A DNA stretch of 64,000 bases from Triangularia verruculosa (lineage: Eukaryota > Ascomycota > Sordariomycetes > Sordariales > Podosporaceae), in contig MU863951.1 in assembly GCA_033296885.1 (NCBI GenBank), positions 62,001 through 126,000 on the forward strand, in the 5' to 3' direction. Below, in pieces: positions 22,829-34,882 of this stretch. Each line of letters begins with the position of its first letter. The stretch's first letter is position 1. Below the pieces are notes generated by a model. That model ran no database searches, was not told the origin of the DNA, and worked only from the letters and a program-made list of their open reading frames with translations. The translations under genes and the position numbers were made by a program.

Positions 22829-25773
22829 CTTCAGAAGTGATGCTGGAAAACCAAAACTCGTGTAGGTCGGGACAAAATATTGAACAATTTTGGATCGGTC
22901 GTTCTAGGTAGACACACGCGACATGTGGAGAGGGGGCTGCAGAGTAAACGTTGGGGAGATCGACAATGCCTGTCGATCCAAGGGAGGGGAGGGGAGGGGA
23001 GAGAAACAGTAGGAGATAGACAAGGTGGTTACACGGCAAAAAATGAACCAAGACGGGGCGGGGGCGGGAAGTTACAGGGAATTAAAGTAATCATCGAGTA
23101 CGTCCGTAGGAGAGGCCCATGATGGGCAAACGAGATTTGGGACCAAAAGTTCAGGGTACTTGGAATTTTCGTTGCTAAGGTAGGAGGCAGCTGCGTGAAC
23201 GGTTCCGAGCGGATACGACGCTGCGGAAGCGCTTACCTGTTCGTGGTGGGTGTAGCTTCTGGTCTGGGGATTTGTGAGGTTGCGGTGAGGTGTGGTTGCA
23301 GGAGCAGATCTCTACTTCCATAGAGAGATCAACGAACAATTCCACAGCCTTTGCTACGTATGACTGAGCCGTGGTGTTCTCCAGGCTGAGAGCTGTGTGG
23401 TGTGTTGCACTGACACCGATGCTACCGACGCGCTCATGAGCAGACCGTGGCGTCAAGCTTCTTGTGGTGGCAGAGGATGCTCGTGTGCTCACGGTGAGGG
23501 CAGGGCGACAGCCGGACCGAATGGACATGTTAAGGCATGAGTGACCCCGAAAAGACGTTGAACAATTGGATGGTTGATCAATGGCTGGACGTTCTGTTTA
23601 GGAAGGAGACCGAGAAGTGTGCGGGGAAGTGCCGCGAGAGCACGGAGTCTTCCCCGCTTTTTCAAAGCCAAGATTGCGGGAGCCAATTCCCCGCCGCATA
23701 AACCGTTCAAATTGTGGGTGCTGTGGGGAAGGTCAAGAGGAAGTCTGACGAATCAGACGCGTTGTTTCACGCGTCATGTAACGTTCCCTCGACACTGACA
23801 CGCCCAAGTGCCGCCCACGAACTCCCACCCACCAAGAAGACGAGTCCCGACCGGCCCAGCCCCCATCGACGGTGCTATCGCCACGCTGTCACTGACCACG
23901 ACGACGACGGACCATGATTGACGATTCTGTCCCAGCAATCCGGTGACCATCCACATTCCCACATGGCCTTTCGAACTCTGACCAAATAGACGATTGATTA
24001 AATACTCCAGGATGCTACAAGCCCACACAACCGCCTTACTTGGCACGGCGCACAAGGTGATGTTACACCACTGCGTCGGCATACAATGGGAGAAATCTGA
24101 ATGATGGATAGGTAGTTTCACAAATTTCGGTCGGTGGCATTTCTTCCATTGAGGGAAGACAATGGTAGCTTTGGTGATCTGGAGGTGATGTGTTGAAACT
24201 AAACACAGCCTCTTTGCTAATGGCCCACCACGCGCCAGACCACTAGGACTGGTTATATGGAGGGTGAGAGGAAACATCGACTTAAAAGCGCGAGAAATGC
24301 GCGAACCTTTTGAGAGATCGGTGGTGGCAAATCTCAATTCTGCGCCACAGCCCTACCAGTATGGATGCTTAGCAATCTTCCTGTCCGTCCCGGCTTCCCG
24401 AAACTCTGGGACAACTCCAGCGCTCCGGACCAACCGGCGGTACGTTATGCCCGTTTGACGGGCCCGCCAAGCTGGCCAAAAACCGGCGACCGGCGACTAC
24501 GCTCGCGGCGAGACCTGTCAGCTGGAAGTCCGGTGTCCCGACTCCGGGAGCTTCTAACGTTAGCGCATCCATGACTCGTGGGGGTCAGAGCTACCAAATA
24601 CGGCCGGGTCATACTTCGTACCGTTCACAACGGCCTTCGACCCCGGATTTCCTGCCCACGGGGAAGCGGCCCTCTTGCTCGCCATACCGATCCATCTTGA
24701 ATCTCATTTGACCATGTCCAACGCCTAGGTATCGCTGGGGACACATCCACGACGGCACCATGGGCACCCACGTGGGGCGACACTACGCTGTGGAACTCGA
24801 TGGCGACGATGGCGTGGTCTGAGGCCAGTTTGAGCTTGGCACAACACACTGCCGGAAGCGGTCTCCTTCTTTCCGCTGAGGGCGACGCAAATAACCGTGG
24901 CGTGACACTCGACAGTCAATCAGAGGCGGAGAAGTATTCAGGCGGTTCTCTCGGATATCATCGTGGATATTCTCTCTGGAATAATACATTGGGGGTTGCC
25001 TGTTCGCTGAGTCGAGCCGGGGCATAGCCGAGCTTAATACCCTTGCTGCGGCTCAACGGAGCTCTGGGACCCCAAGGACAGACGGAAGTGCCCGCAAACA
25101 CCGATGCTGAGCTGCCGCCCGTTTACTGATGTCTGATTGGCCAGCGCCTCCGTTCCCCCGATGACATCACAAACAGCAAGAGCTGTTTGCAATCGCCATG
25201 AGGTGTGTATGGCAAACAGATGTGTCAAGATCTCGAGAGGAACAAGACGAGATTGGCGAGAGGGAGGAATGAGGTGTTTCGGTCCCACCGCCGCCAACAA
25301 TCAACAATCAGAGACTCGGAATCGATGGAAGTGGCGGCGAAACACTGACGAGACCCGACAGCGAAGTGGGATGAATGATGAGGTGCGGGGCCATTTTTGA
25401 AGCCTTTCGCGCCCACCGGCGGCCCGCCCAGACAGCGGCATGGAGACCCTGAACCGGGATGGACCTGACGACCGACTGATGATGCAGCTAATTAAAGTGG
25501 GCAGACCGCCGCTCCTCCTGCGCGAGTTTGTGTCGAGGGAATTCTTCTCTACATCTCTACTCAGTGATTTTTCTGCGGCTTTTCTCTGTTTTATTCCTTT
25601 CCACCGGTCGTTTTTCTGTGTCCGACTGCCACCTCCCGCCATCACCACCACCATCACCATCACGTCAGGACTGACCGGCCAGCCACTGCGGACAGCTTCG
25701 TCGCTCTGCGCCAGCCCCACTCTCTCTTTTCTCGGCGTTTTTTAGTCCTTTCCATCCAGCTTAACTGTCCAAC
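22829..25773. other. 2.9-kb divergent intergenic region
   Basis: It separates the UNC93-like gene (minus) from acetyl-CoA hydrolase (plus), so it holds both promoters. No supported gene: the longest frame (23774-24337 minus, 187 codons) lacks domain-like composition and splice support. The final 250 bases are pyrimidine-rich, as in fungal promoters with strong transcription starts. GCGGGG at 25385-25390 fits the CreA/CRE-1 consensus SYGGRG, which would suit a gene repressed by glucose, but a single site is weak evidence. Confidence 0.5.
22982..22999 (+). promoter_or_regulatory. tandem AGGGG run (STRE-like or G-quadruplex)
   Basis: Four G-tracts separated by single A lie 154-171 bases upstream of the UNC93-like ATG. 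AGGGG is the core of the Msn2/4-type stress element; four G-runs of at least three also satisfy the simple G-quadruplex rule. Which applies, if either, cannot be told from sequence. Confidence 0.4.
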
Positions 25774-27479
25774 ATGGCGTCCAGAGTAGCTTCGGCTGCG
25801 CTCAAGTCGCGCGTACATCGCGCGTCGATGCTGAACAAGTTGTGCCAGCCCGAAGACCTCCTGCACCACTTCCCCAATGGCTCCTATATTGGTTGGTCTG
25901 GCTTCACTGGCGTTGGTTATCCCAAGTACGTTTCTCACCTGGTCTCTCTCGTCCTCGCACACAACGCCCGTACATGCTAACAATTCCCAACAGGAAGGTT
26001 CCCGTTTTCCTCGCCGACCATGTCGAGAAGAACAACCTCCAGGGCCAGCTCAAGTACAGCCTTTTCGTTGGTGCCTCCTCCGGTGCCGAGACTGAGAACC
26101 GCTGGGCTTCCCTCGACATGATCGAGAGACGGGCTCCTCACCAGGTCGGCAAGGACATTGCCAAGGGCATCAACCAGGGCCGCATCAACTTCTTCGACAA
26201 GCATCTCTCCATGTTCCCCGTCGACCTTGTGTACGGCTACTACACCAAGGACAAGCCAAATGGCAAGCTCGACGTTGCCGTTGTCGAGGCCTCCGAGATC
26301 AAGGAGGATGGCAGCATCGTTCCCGGTGCCTCCGTTGGTGCCACTCCTGAGCTGATTCAGATGGCGGACAAGGTAAGCTCCTCGAAATAAGTGAGTAGAG
26401 TACATTCAGACTGACCGTGGGTACTGTAGATCATCATCGAGGTCAACACCTCACTCCCAAGTTTCGATGGTCTGCACGATATCACCATGACCGATCTTCC
26501 TCCCCACCGCAAGCCTTACCTGATCACCCAGGTCGAGGACCGCATGGGTACCAGCTCGATCCCCATTGACCCCGAGAAGGTTGTCGGCATCGTCGAGTCG
26601 GACTATCAGGATCAGACCTCCCCCAACGCCCCCGCCGATGAGGGTTCTCAGCAGATTGCCGGCCATCTGATCGAGTTCTTCGAGCACGAGGTCAAGCACG
26701 GCCGTCTCCCCAAGAACCTCCTGCCGCTCCAGTCCGGTATCGGCAACATTGCCAATGCCGTCATTGGCGGTCTGGACAACTCCAACTTCCGCAACCTCAA
26801 GGTTTGGACCGAGGTCATTCAGGATACTTTCCTTGATCTCTTCGACTCTGGCCGCCTCGACTTCGCCACCGCCACATCGGTTCGCTTCTCTCCCGATGGT
26901 TTCGAGCGCTTCTACAAGAACTTGGAGTCGTACAAGGACAAGCTCCTCCTCCGTTCCCAGCAGGTGTCCAACTCACCCGAGATCATCCGTCGCCTCGGTG
27001 TCATCGGCATGAACACACCGGTCGAGGTCGACATCTACGCCCACGCCAACTCGACTTGCGTCATGGGCTCCCGCATGCTGAACGGTCTCGGTGGCTCGGC
27101 TGATTTCCTAAGAAGCGCCAAGTACTCCATCATGCACACTCCCTCGACCCGCCCCTCCAAGACGGATCCCCATGGTGTCTCTTGCATCGTCCCAATGTGC
27201 ACCCACGTTGATCAGACTGAGCACGACTTGGATATCGTGGTTACCGAAAATGGCCTTGCCGATGTGCGCGGCCTGTCTCCCCGCGAGAGAGCCCGCGTGA
27301 TCATTGACAAGTGCGCCCACGATGTGTACAAGCCCATCCTGAAGGCCTACTTCGAGAAGGCCGAGTTCGAATGCCTGCGCAAGGGCATGGGTCACGAGCC
27401 TCACCTTCTTTTCAACAGCTTCGACATGCACAAAGCCCTGGTGGAGGAGGGCAGCATGCGCAAGGTTAAGCCTTGGTAA
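25774..27479 (+). CDS. acu-8: acetyl-CoA hydrolase (ACU-8/ACH1 type)
   Basis: Exons 25774-25925, 25994-26372 and 26430-27479 give 526 residues, the expected length for the fungal family. Introns are 68 and 57 bases. The N-terminus is basic and Ser/Ala-rich (MASRVASAALKSR), fitting mitochondrial import. CoA-transferase family motifs are present: YIGWSGFTGVGYPK near residue 40, NGLGGSADFL, and VTENGLADVRGLSP holding the conserved Glu region. The enzyme hydrolyses acetyl-CoA or, as known for ACH1-type proteins, transfers CoA between succinyl-CoA and acetate, supporting acetate and propionate use. In Neurospora acu-8 is acetate-inducible; the upstream pyrimidine-rich promoter and one CRE-like site are compatible with that. 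The intron-2 region reads through briefly to a stop, so splicing is required. Confidence 0.95.
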
Positions 27480-28304
27480 ATGGCCAGAGGCCGAAGCGGA
27501 GAAGAGGAGCAGTTGTAGATAACAGCCGTTGCTCTGGATCTGGGCTGTATTGGGCGATACGAAAAGCGGAGGATTTTGCATCATTGGGCGGTGGTATTTT
27601 GAGTTGCATGTAGTTGTCATGATGATGGAGAAATGTTGGATAATTTCTCCGTCACTTATCTTTTTTTACGAGGTTGGTCAGCGGAGCGGTCTGGTTGGGC
27701 ATCTGTGTTGGGTTTGGCGTTGATGTTTGAGTTGCATGTACATACAGTGGAAAAATATACCAGAGATTCACAATCTGGGTGGCTTTCTGTGATCGTGTCT
27801 AGGTTCCACATCCGCCACCGCTTCGAAGTCCGGATCCATTGAAAGATGGCGGGATTTCTCCGGACCCCAGTTGAAGATGTTGGGCGGTGTCCCCACGCCT
27901 ATCTGAAGCCACAAGCTGATGTACCAGGAAGCTAATCATGGACAGTTGACCAAACTTATTGCACCGCATCGGAGTTCTCCAAGCCATCTATGTCCGTATC
28001 TTCAACCTGTTCGATCGGCCATGATATCAGCGCCGCTATATCCACTGCTGCGTCTCCGTATTCATGTACCAGAACCCATGATGGTTTCTGATCAGATAGG
28101 CTTGCTATCCGGGCATCGGAACTGTACCAGCTGATGAGCCCATGACGCCTTGATACCTAGGGCGGGTTTATGGGAGTCCGAGGGGAAGCCGGTAGCTATC
28201 TATAAGAACCCTGCTTGCCGACCTACTCTTGGGAAATTCTTCCTTCCTTGCTAGGATTTGCTGTGTCAGTCGTTTGACACGGCATCACGCTTTCAGACTC
28301 TGCC
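27480..28304. other. spacer between acu-8 and the proline-rich gene
   Basis: 3' UTR of acetyl-CoA hydrolase followed by a promoter. TATAAG at 28201 lies 104 bases before the next ATG. No gene-like frame. Confidence 0.5.
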
Positions 28305-30023
28305 ATGGACCGCGACTATCCGCACTACACCCCCCCTGGGACGCAGAGAGGGCGTGGGGGCTGCCGAATGCTGCACTGTCTGCTGGCATCGGCCCTCGTT
28401 GCCGTCTCCTTGGCCTGGGCTGGTTTTTTTGCTACCACTGGACATTTCGTCCCTTTTTGCTGCCACGCGCACCGCTACGGCTACGGCTACGGCTACGCTG
28501 TTGACGGTACCGACCAAGACAGTCCCTCTACGGTTTTACCAGCCCACGAGGTGGTTGATCAGGTCAGCTTTCAGTCCAGCCTTACCAAACGCGATCATGT
28601 CGGCAGTGATGCCGTCCTACCGGAGCCTTCATACCCTCCTCGAATCCCTAACCCGCAAAGCGAAAGAATCGAGGAATCCTACTACAACAAGCATGGCCAA
28701 AAAGTGCCCCTGGTCAGGAAGCCCCGGAAGAACCCAATTGTGATTTTACCTTTCCCTTGGGGGCCATACGTGTATCCCATCCCCTGGCGCCCGCTGCGCA
28801 AGAAGACCGGCTCCACCGCTGGTGTCTTGCCGATGGCCCTTGTCAAGGCCAGCAGCCCAACTCCCACTCCCCCCTCGACAGCAGCTTCGAGCACCCCTGC
28901 GGCAGATAACCAAAAGCACCGGGGGGCAGGTTCAAACAGTCGGAAAGAGGCATACCGCCAGGCTCTCTGGAAGCAGGCGCTTGCGCATTGGGACAAGGAA
29001 GAACGGCGGGAGATCGACAACTTGGTACAGGATGAGGAAAACGACAACTGGTACCTCCAGGGCTTCGACATGTGGATTCAGTATCAGGACTGGTTTTATG
29101 AGCAAGGAAGTCGCCAAAACTTCATGTACAAGAGGGAGTTTATGGCGGCTTTGGTGGAGCGTTATCGGTCGTGGATGCCCGGGTCTGATCTGCCAGATCA
29201 ATGTTATCCGATCGCGGAAACAAAGTACACAGTCTGGGACGTGAAGAAAGAGTTCCCTTGTCTCGTTGCCATTTCCAAGAGGCAGAAGGAGGATTCCCGA
29301 TTTATTCGCGACTCGGTCTCCTCCAGCGCCGGGACGGTATTCCCCATTATCGTCCCCGCGGTCTATGAGGGTGACGATAAGTACATTCTCTCGTGTGAAT
29401 TCCGGATCAACAAGAACGGCAACATTGAGATCCGCTGCCCGGGTATGGTCAGCTCGCACGGAAAGAAGTTTGACCAGCCTGAAGGCAGTCAAGAGACGCT
29501 AAGACCGAGTGTCACATACAAGGGTCCCCCCGTGTCTCCAACCCGACCAACTCCGACTAAACCATCGGCCACTCGGGTACCTCCAGTCTACTCGATAGAC
29601 CACGGTCCGGGTCCCATGATCCCTTCCAACGTACCCCATCCTCCCTCTTCCGCCACTGTGGCGCCGTATCGCGGACAGACTATCCCCACCCCCTTCAAGT
29701 TTCCTACTGGTCGCGGACCCGTGATGCGTCCTACTCCGTCAGCAAGCGCCTCGTATGACGGACCAGTCATCATTCACGAGCCTCAGATGTGCGGTCCTAG
29801 AAAGAATATCACCGGACCCGAGGCCGTGAAGAGCGTTCTGGACCCGCTTTGCACCATGTCTCCTGCCATCCCCGTCTTCCCGGTGCCATCGCCTACCCTC
29901 CTTGATTCATCCTGGCCCTCAGCGGCGACGGGACAGGTGGTTACGATCAAGCCTATTTCTGTTGCTACATGGGAGACGAGGACCGTCACCAAGCAGGCGA
30001 GCCAGCCGACGGTTCCCCCTTGA
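28305..30023 (+). CDS. proline-rich, membrane-anchored protein of unknown function
   Basis: Single exon of 572 residues from ATG 28305 (GCCATGG). A hydrophobic segment at about residues 22-48 (LHCLLASALVAVSLAWAGFFATTGHF) follows a short basic N-terminus, so it is a signal anchor or an uncleaved signal peptide. A GGCTAC-type repeat encodes a Gly-Tyr run just after it. The central region (about 210-400) is folded-looking, with Trp/Tyr-rich segments (NWYLQGFDMWIQYQDWFYEQ) and three to four Cys. The last 170 residues are Pro/Thr/Ser-rich and low in complexity. I do not recognise a domain. The tight open frame and good start support a real gene. Confidence 0.7.
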   Translation: MDRDYPHYTPPGTQRGRGGCRMLHCLLASALVAVSLAWAGFFATTGHFVPFCCHAHRYGYGYGYAVDGTDQDSPSTVLPAHEVVDQVSFQSSLTKRDHVGSDAVLPEPSYPPRIPNPQSERIEESYYNKHGQKVPLVRKPRKNPIVILPFPWGPYVYPIPWRPLRKKTGSTAGVLPMALVKASSPTPTPPSTAASSTPAADNQKHRGAGSNSRKEAYRQALWKQALAHWDKEERREIDNLVQDEENDNWYLQGFDMWIQYQDWFYEQGSRQNFMYKREFMAALVERYRSWMPGSDLPDQCYPIAETKYTVWDVKKEFPCLVAISKRQKEDSRFIRDSVSSSAGTVFPIIVPAVYEGDDKYILSCEFRINKNGNIEIRCPGMVSSHGKKFDQPEGSQETLRPSVTYKGPPVSPTRPTPTKPSATRVPPVYSIDHGPGPMIPSNVPHPPSSATVAPYRGQTIPTPFKFPTGRGPVMRPTPSASASYDGPVIIHEPQMCGPRKNITGPEAVKSVLDPLCTMSPAIPVFPVPSPTLLDSSWPSAATGQVVTIKPISVATWETRTVTKQASQPTVPP

Positions 30024-31054
30024 TAACGCGGCTCGGCGTGGTGAATGGGAGAGGAAATAAGGTATTTTTCGGGGGACACTGGTCATTTTGCTATTCTGAT
30101 GATGGGTGAGGTTGATATTGGTGTTGGATTTTTTCGGGTGTTCATGGTTGGGTGGTGGTTGTGGTTGAAGGAAAAGAATGCTGAAAATGGAGAAAAGAAA
30201 CGGCAGGAGGCGTTTGCAAGAAATAATTTCATGGGTGGCTGTCTGATCTTCTTGTCCATCATGTCGTTGAGACGGGGCGTTTGCGTTGATGGGCCAAGGA
30301 GTTTTGGGCGTTGCTAAGATACCCATCTTGCTTCCAAGGACTTGGAAATAAACCTGCTGCTTTCCTCTGGCTCTCATCCATGGTGACACAATTGTATGAT
30401 TGTAGGCCAAAATAGAAACAAGCAGAGAGGGGAGAGTGTTGGCGTACTCCGTAAACATCAAGCTACCTACGAGGCGAGAACTGGCGTTCCAGTGACCAGG
30501 CGCGTGGGGAGACGGAATCAGCCGACTTCAGGCAAAGTTGGAAATGGCCGCAAAACCAGGAATCAATGGTGTTTAGATCCGGAATTCTGTGGGCCCCCAA
30601 TATATCGGACATGCATCTGAGGGCCAGGGATGATGTTGAAGGCTGACGAGACAAGCTCTCCCAAGCCCTCCAAGCTTTGCCTGGCGATCTCTTGGCCAGT
30701 GCGCCCAGCGTGTTTTGGACTGCTGTCATTGGTGCAAATCAAGGTTGGCATCGGGAGCGAAGCCGGGCACCATGCACCGCACCGCCGTTCCCCACTGTTG
30801 GGACACAACCTAGACTACGACCGAAGAGGAAACCTTCAACACCACCCTCCGAGAGTGCAACTCTGGCCCTCATGCCGCCTTCGTCCTGCACTGGCCAGCG
30901 GGCCGTCATTGCGATGCTCACTCCAGAGAGGCTGCCGCTTTGCCGCCAACACCTCACACACGCGACTGGCGTATAAAAGTCCAATGGCTGTCTACCTATC
31001 GTCCTTCTTGGCCAGAGGATCTTCTCTCGGTACCTCTGCTCTCTTACCGCCATC
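30024..31054. other. intergenic spacer, promoter of the GH131 gene
   Basis: No supported gene; overlapping frames on both strands are short. A canonical TATA box sits near the end. Confidence 0.5.
30972..30978 (+). promoter_or_regulatory. TATA box of the GH131 gene
   Basis: TATAAAA, 77 bases upstream of the ATG at 31055, the clearest core promoter element in the window and typical of inducible secreted-enzyme genes. Confidence 0.65.
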
Positions 31055-32186
31055 ATGAAGTTCCACGTCCTCTCCGGTCTCGTTGCCCAGGTGCTGTCTG
31101 TCTCGGCAGGCACCGTCCTCTGGGATGGACGCTTCAACGACATGACCTCCTCGGCCGACCTGAACAAGTGGTCATGGGGCAATCAGGTTGGCCCGTACCA
31201 GTACTATATCCACGGGTCTTCTGCTGTGTCGGCCTATGTCAACCTCTCGCCAGACTACAAGAACCCAGCCGATACCGGTTCCAGGCAGGGAGCCAAGATC
31301 ACGCTCGACAATACCGCCTACTGGAACGGCCAGAACATGCGCCGCACCGAGCTGATTCCTCAGACCAGCGCTGCCATCAACCAAGGCAAAGTCTACTACC
31401 ACTTCTCGCTTATGAGAAAGGACACCAACGCTCCGGCCACCACCAGAGAGCACCAGATTGCCTTCTTTGAAAGCCACTTCACCGAGCTCAAGTCCGGCTG
31501 GCTCTCGGGTGCCCCTGGCATCTCGGACACGCTGCTTCGGTGGTGCGTTGGTGGACAGACTCAGTGGAGCGTTGAGTGGGCTGCTAATGTCTGGCATAAC
31601 GTTGCCTACGAGATCGATTTTGCTGCTGGCACTGTCGGTTTCTGGCACTCGACCGGCAGCGACCCCCTCACCAGAAAGGTTGCCCCCGTCAAGACCAGCA
31701 CCAGCTCCAACGGTGCCGACTGGCACGTTGGTGTCTTGGAGCTCCCGAGAAGCGGCTACCCCGACACCAACGAGGATTTCTACTGGTCTGGCGTCTACAT
31801 CGAAAGCGGCAGCCTGACTACTTCTGTTGCCGGCCCTGGTACGCACCCCCGCCTCTGTTTGACATGCACTTTTGCTAAAAATGAAACCAGGCCAACCCAT
31901 CCCCGGTGACGGCGGTTCCAGCAGCAGCAGCAGTGTCGCCAGCAGCAGCACGAGCACCAGCAGCAGAGCTAGCAGCACCTCTACCACACTCGTCACCTCC
32001 ACCACCCGTGTGTCTTCCACCAGCACCACCAGCACCACCTCAGCTGCCCCCGTCCAGACCACCCCCAGTGGTTGCACTGCCGGCCAATACGCCCAGTGTG
32101 ACGGTATTGGCTTCAGCGGCTGCAAGACATGCGCTGCCCCCTACACCTGCAAGTACGGAAACGACTGGTACTCCCAGTGCTTGTAA
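31055..32186 (+). CDS. GH131 beta-glucanase with C-terminal CBM1
   Basis: Exons 31055-31838 and 31891-32186 give 359 residues; the 52-base intron has GTACGC and CCAG. A signal peptide ends at about residue 18. The catalytic part (about 20-260) has the GH131 pattern TVLWDGRFNDM, NMRRTELIPQ, REHQIAFFESHF and DFYWSGVYIESG. GH131 enzymes cut beta-1,3/1,4/1,6-glucans. A Ser/Thr linker of about 50 residues follows. The final 36 residues are a cellulose-binding CBM1 with four Cys in the QCDGIGFSGCKTC...C pattern and aromatic residues on the binding face. The intron falls exactly between catalytic module and linker, consistent with module shuffling. The product is extracellular and acts on plant cell walls. 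Confidence 0.9.
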
Positions 32187-34882
32187 GCATTCGAGATGTA
32201 GAGGCTGTAGAAATGGGACTCTGTAGATATGTAGACTCTTCGCTTCGTGTTGATATTTGAGGCAAACTACCAAGTTTCTTGGACGCCAATACATACATAC
32301 ATTTATAACAACAGAAAACTGAGCGTTGCCAACCGCTTTAGATGCTTCCATCTATTTGACTTGGCGTTGCTGAGTGAGATCCTGAACACATTGACTTCCC
32401 ATCACTTCGATGCTGTGGGTATCGTGGAGGATTCATACTGCTCCCACAGATACCCTGAGCACTACCGACAATTGGCCGTTGAGGATAGTTTTAAGAACGA
32501 CGGGCAGCCGCTTTCCTTGTCTGTCTCTTCCAGTTAAGAGTTCGTGATGGAGAGGGTGATGTTAAAAGGTTGGAACTGTAGTATATCTCTGTTCAGACGC
32601 CGAGTCTTCTCCAATGTCGATTGAGCAAAGATAATGCCAGAAATATTTTAAGTGGCACATATACTGGTTATGATTGGTTTTTAAGCACCGGCCATTGTAA
32701 CACGCTGTAGAGAGGACAGGTGTAGAAAGCTGGGAGAATTATTTAGTATCAACATGAGCTTCTCGAAGTTCGAGGGCATAAGCTAATTCTATCGTACCTA
32801 ACTAGGTAGGTAGCATGAGGTGGACACAGGTGCACCTCGCCCGCTGAGATGTTCCATGGGGTGACCGGACATGTCCGTCTGGAATGTTTCCTCACACTGT
32901 GATATTTGCTGCAAATCACTCACCATTATCGACAGTTAAAATCTCCCGGCCCTACTCCATATCTTCAGTGGCCCCGGAGTTTTTCATGCCCATCATCCAA
33001 GACAGTCAGCCGTCGAATCTCGTTCGCCAATTTCAAAATTCCCATGGCGTTGTCATCAGAAATCGAGCCTCCGCTATCACACAACTTGGAATGTAAAACC
33101 CCGATTTGTCTCGGGAGCCGTATCCTCCTCTTCATCCCAGTCCCGATGCAATTGCCCGAAGCCTGGCAGTAACATGACTAACGAACGCCCCATCGATCAA
33201 TGTTATCAGCCGCCCACGATGCCGGGTATCGTCAGCCACACCCCCTTTCACCTTGAAATGCCCTAGGTCCCGTTATAGGTTCTTTCTTTTTTCACTCCCG
33301 ATATCAAGCCCCGCTTGGAATCATGCCATTGTAATTGCCACTCACCTCATGATCAACGTTTCACGATATCACCGAAAACTGCACTTTGACGTTTCCCTCC
33401 CCCGGTGTCGTTATTACCCCTCTTTTACCCAATCCACACCCCCCTTATCACTTCAACACACCACGCGAGTCGAGGCCCGAGTCACAAAGTGAAAAAGTCC
33501 CTTCCCATATATATAGAGTGTGATGTCTGTGCGTGCGGCGCACATACCTACAGCCCAAATGTCTCGGATAGCACAATGCTACCTAAGCAAGACAGGACCG
33601 GATCTCGTCGGAATCTAGCTGTCAAAATATGGCTGATGTGCTTCTGCACACCTAACTCTCCGTTTCTTCATCTTCATGTGGTAATCGCTGTGCATTGTGA
33701 AATAACAAGATGGCGGTTTTCAGGTCCAATGCCACACCGGCCACCCACCATTCTTGTGTTGGCAAAGGATAGGAAACCAGCTGTTCATCCGGCCCGTTTT
33801 GTCGAAAGCTTGGGTGGTAGTAAGATGATTGGTCAGCCAGAGTTTTGCGAGTGAACAACCATGTCGCTTGTTGCAACCGCCACACGCAATAAAGCACCAA
33901 AAGGGAAACTGTCGGACGGTTAACCCGGTTCGCACAAAAAGGTTGAAAGCTCGCAAATAGCGGTTGACATTCACACCCGGAAAACTCATGTAAGCGGGAA
34001 ATGCGCCGAAGTTCCAATATGGGCGATCAACAGTATGATCTCCCCGAGCCACCTTTCCTGTCACGAACCCACACCTCTGTACACCTTATCTATTTCTAGA
34101 TCGCCATAACCACTCGGTCATGTGATCAAACCCCACCGAACCTTGGGGATCTGGTGCTCGGACGTGACCTGGAGCACGGGTGGGAGGGGGATGAGACACG
34201 TTTAGTCTGATGTTCATATGCACGTTTGGTTTCAACGATCAACTCGGGCGTCCAAACAGAAAATAGAAAGATCGACCTATGAAACGTGAGAATTGTTCGA
34301 GAAGACATCATCGCAAGCGTTGCGTGTTGTAGAGGTGAGAGGATGTGGTGTTGCCATTGGGCGGCCCCACCCCTCCGGAAGCTGCCGTGGGCCGGGCCCA
34401 CTACCGGAGCCGAAGTAGCATCAACCCCCTTTTTAGGTAATCCAATCGCATCCCCACACCGGGACACGCGGCACTCGGGTCTTGATATCTTCATCTGGTC
34501 ATGCCCACATGCCCACATGCCCTGGCCTCATCTCGCTGCGATCTGGTCAAGTCTGGGCAACGTCATGCGGGGCGCCGGTTGACGTGACATCGCGCCGGAA
34601 GCCCACCCTCAGGACCAGGAACCTTCCTTTCACGTGGGTGCGTTAGACGTGCCTCCACCGATGAACGAGGAGCAAGAGCCGAATTCAAGGCGGGGCGCCG
34701 TTGTGAACCATCTCGGTTACACATCTATGATCTCGCACTCGACCAAAACGGCGGGTAGTATGAGAGAGGATGGCCAACACGAAGGAGGCTCGGTATGCGT
34801 GAAAGACTACAAATGTAGAGGCACATCGTCTTTCTGGGGGGGCCCTTGTTAGCTTCCCACAGCCATCCTTCTAGTCATCAAG
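32187..34882. other. 2.7-kb intergenic region
   Basis: No gene supported. It has TACATACATACAT near 32290 and a degenerate copy of the CCTACC-type palindrome at 32795-32813. Frames at 33405-33854 and 33652-34064 overlap on opposite strands and look like chance. The end is the promoter of the EEP-jacalin gene. Confidence 0.5.

Noticed and set aside
23774..24337. 187-codon minus-strand frame in the acu-8/UNC93 intergenic region
   Set aside because: No domain-like pattern and it overlaps other frames on both strands; in a long divergent promoter region.
33405..34064. Overlapping plus and minus frames of 114-149 codons
   Set aside because: Mutually overlapping with no protein-like features or splice support.
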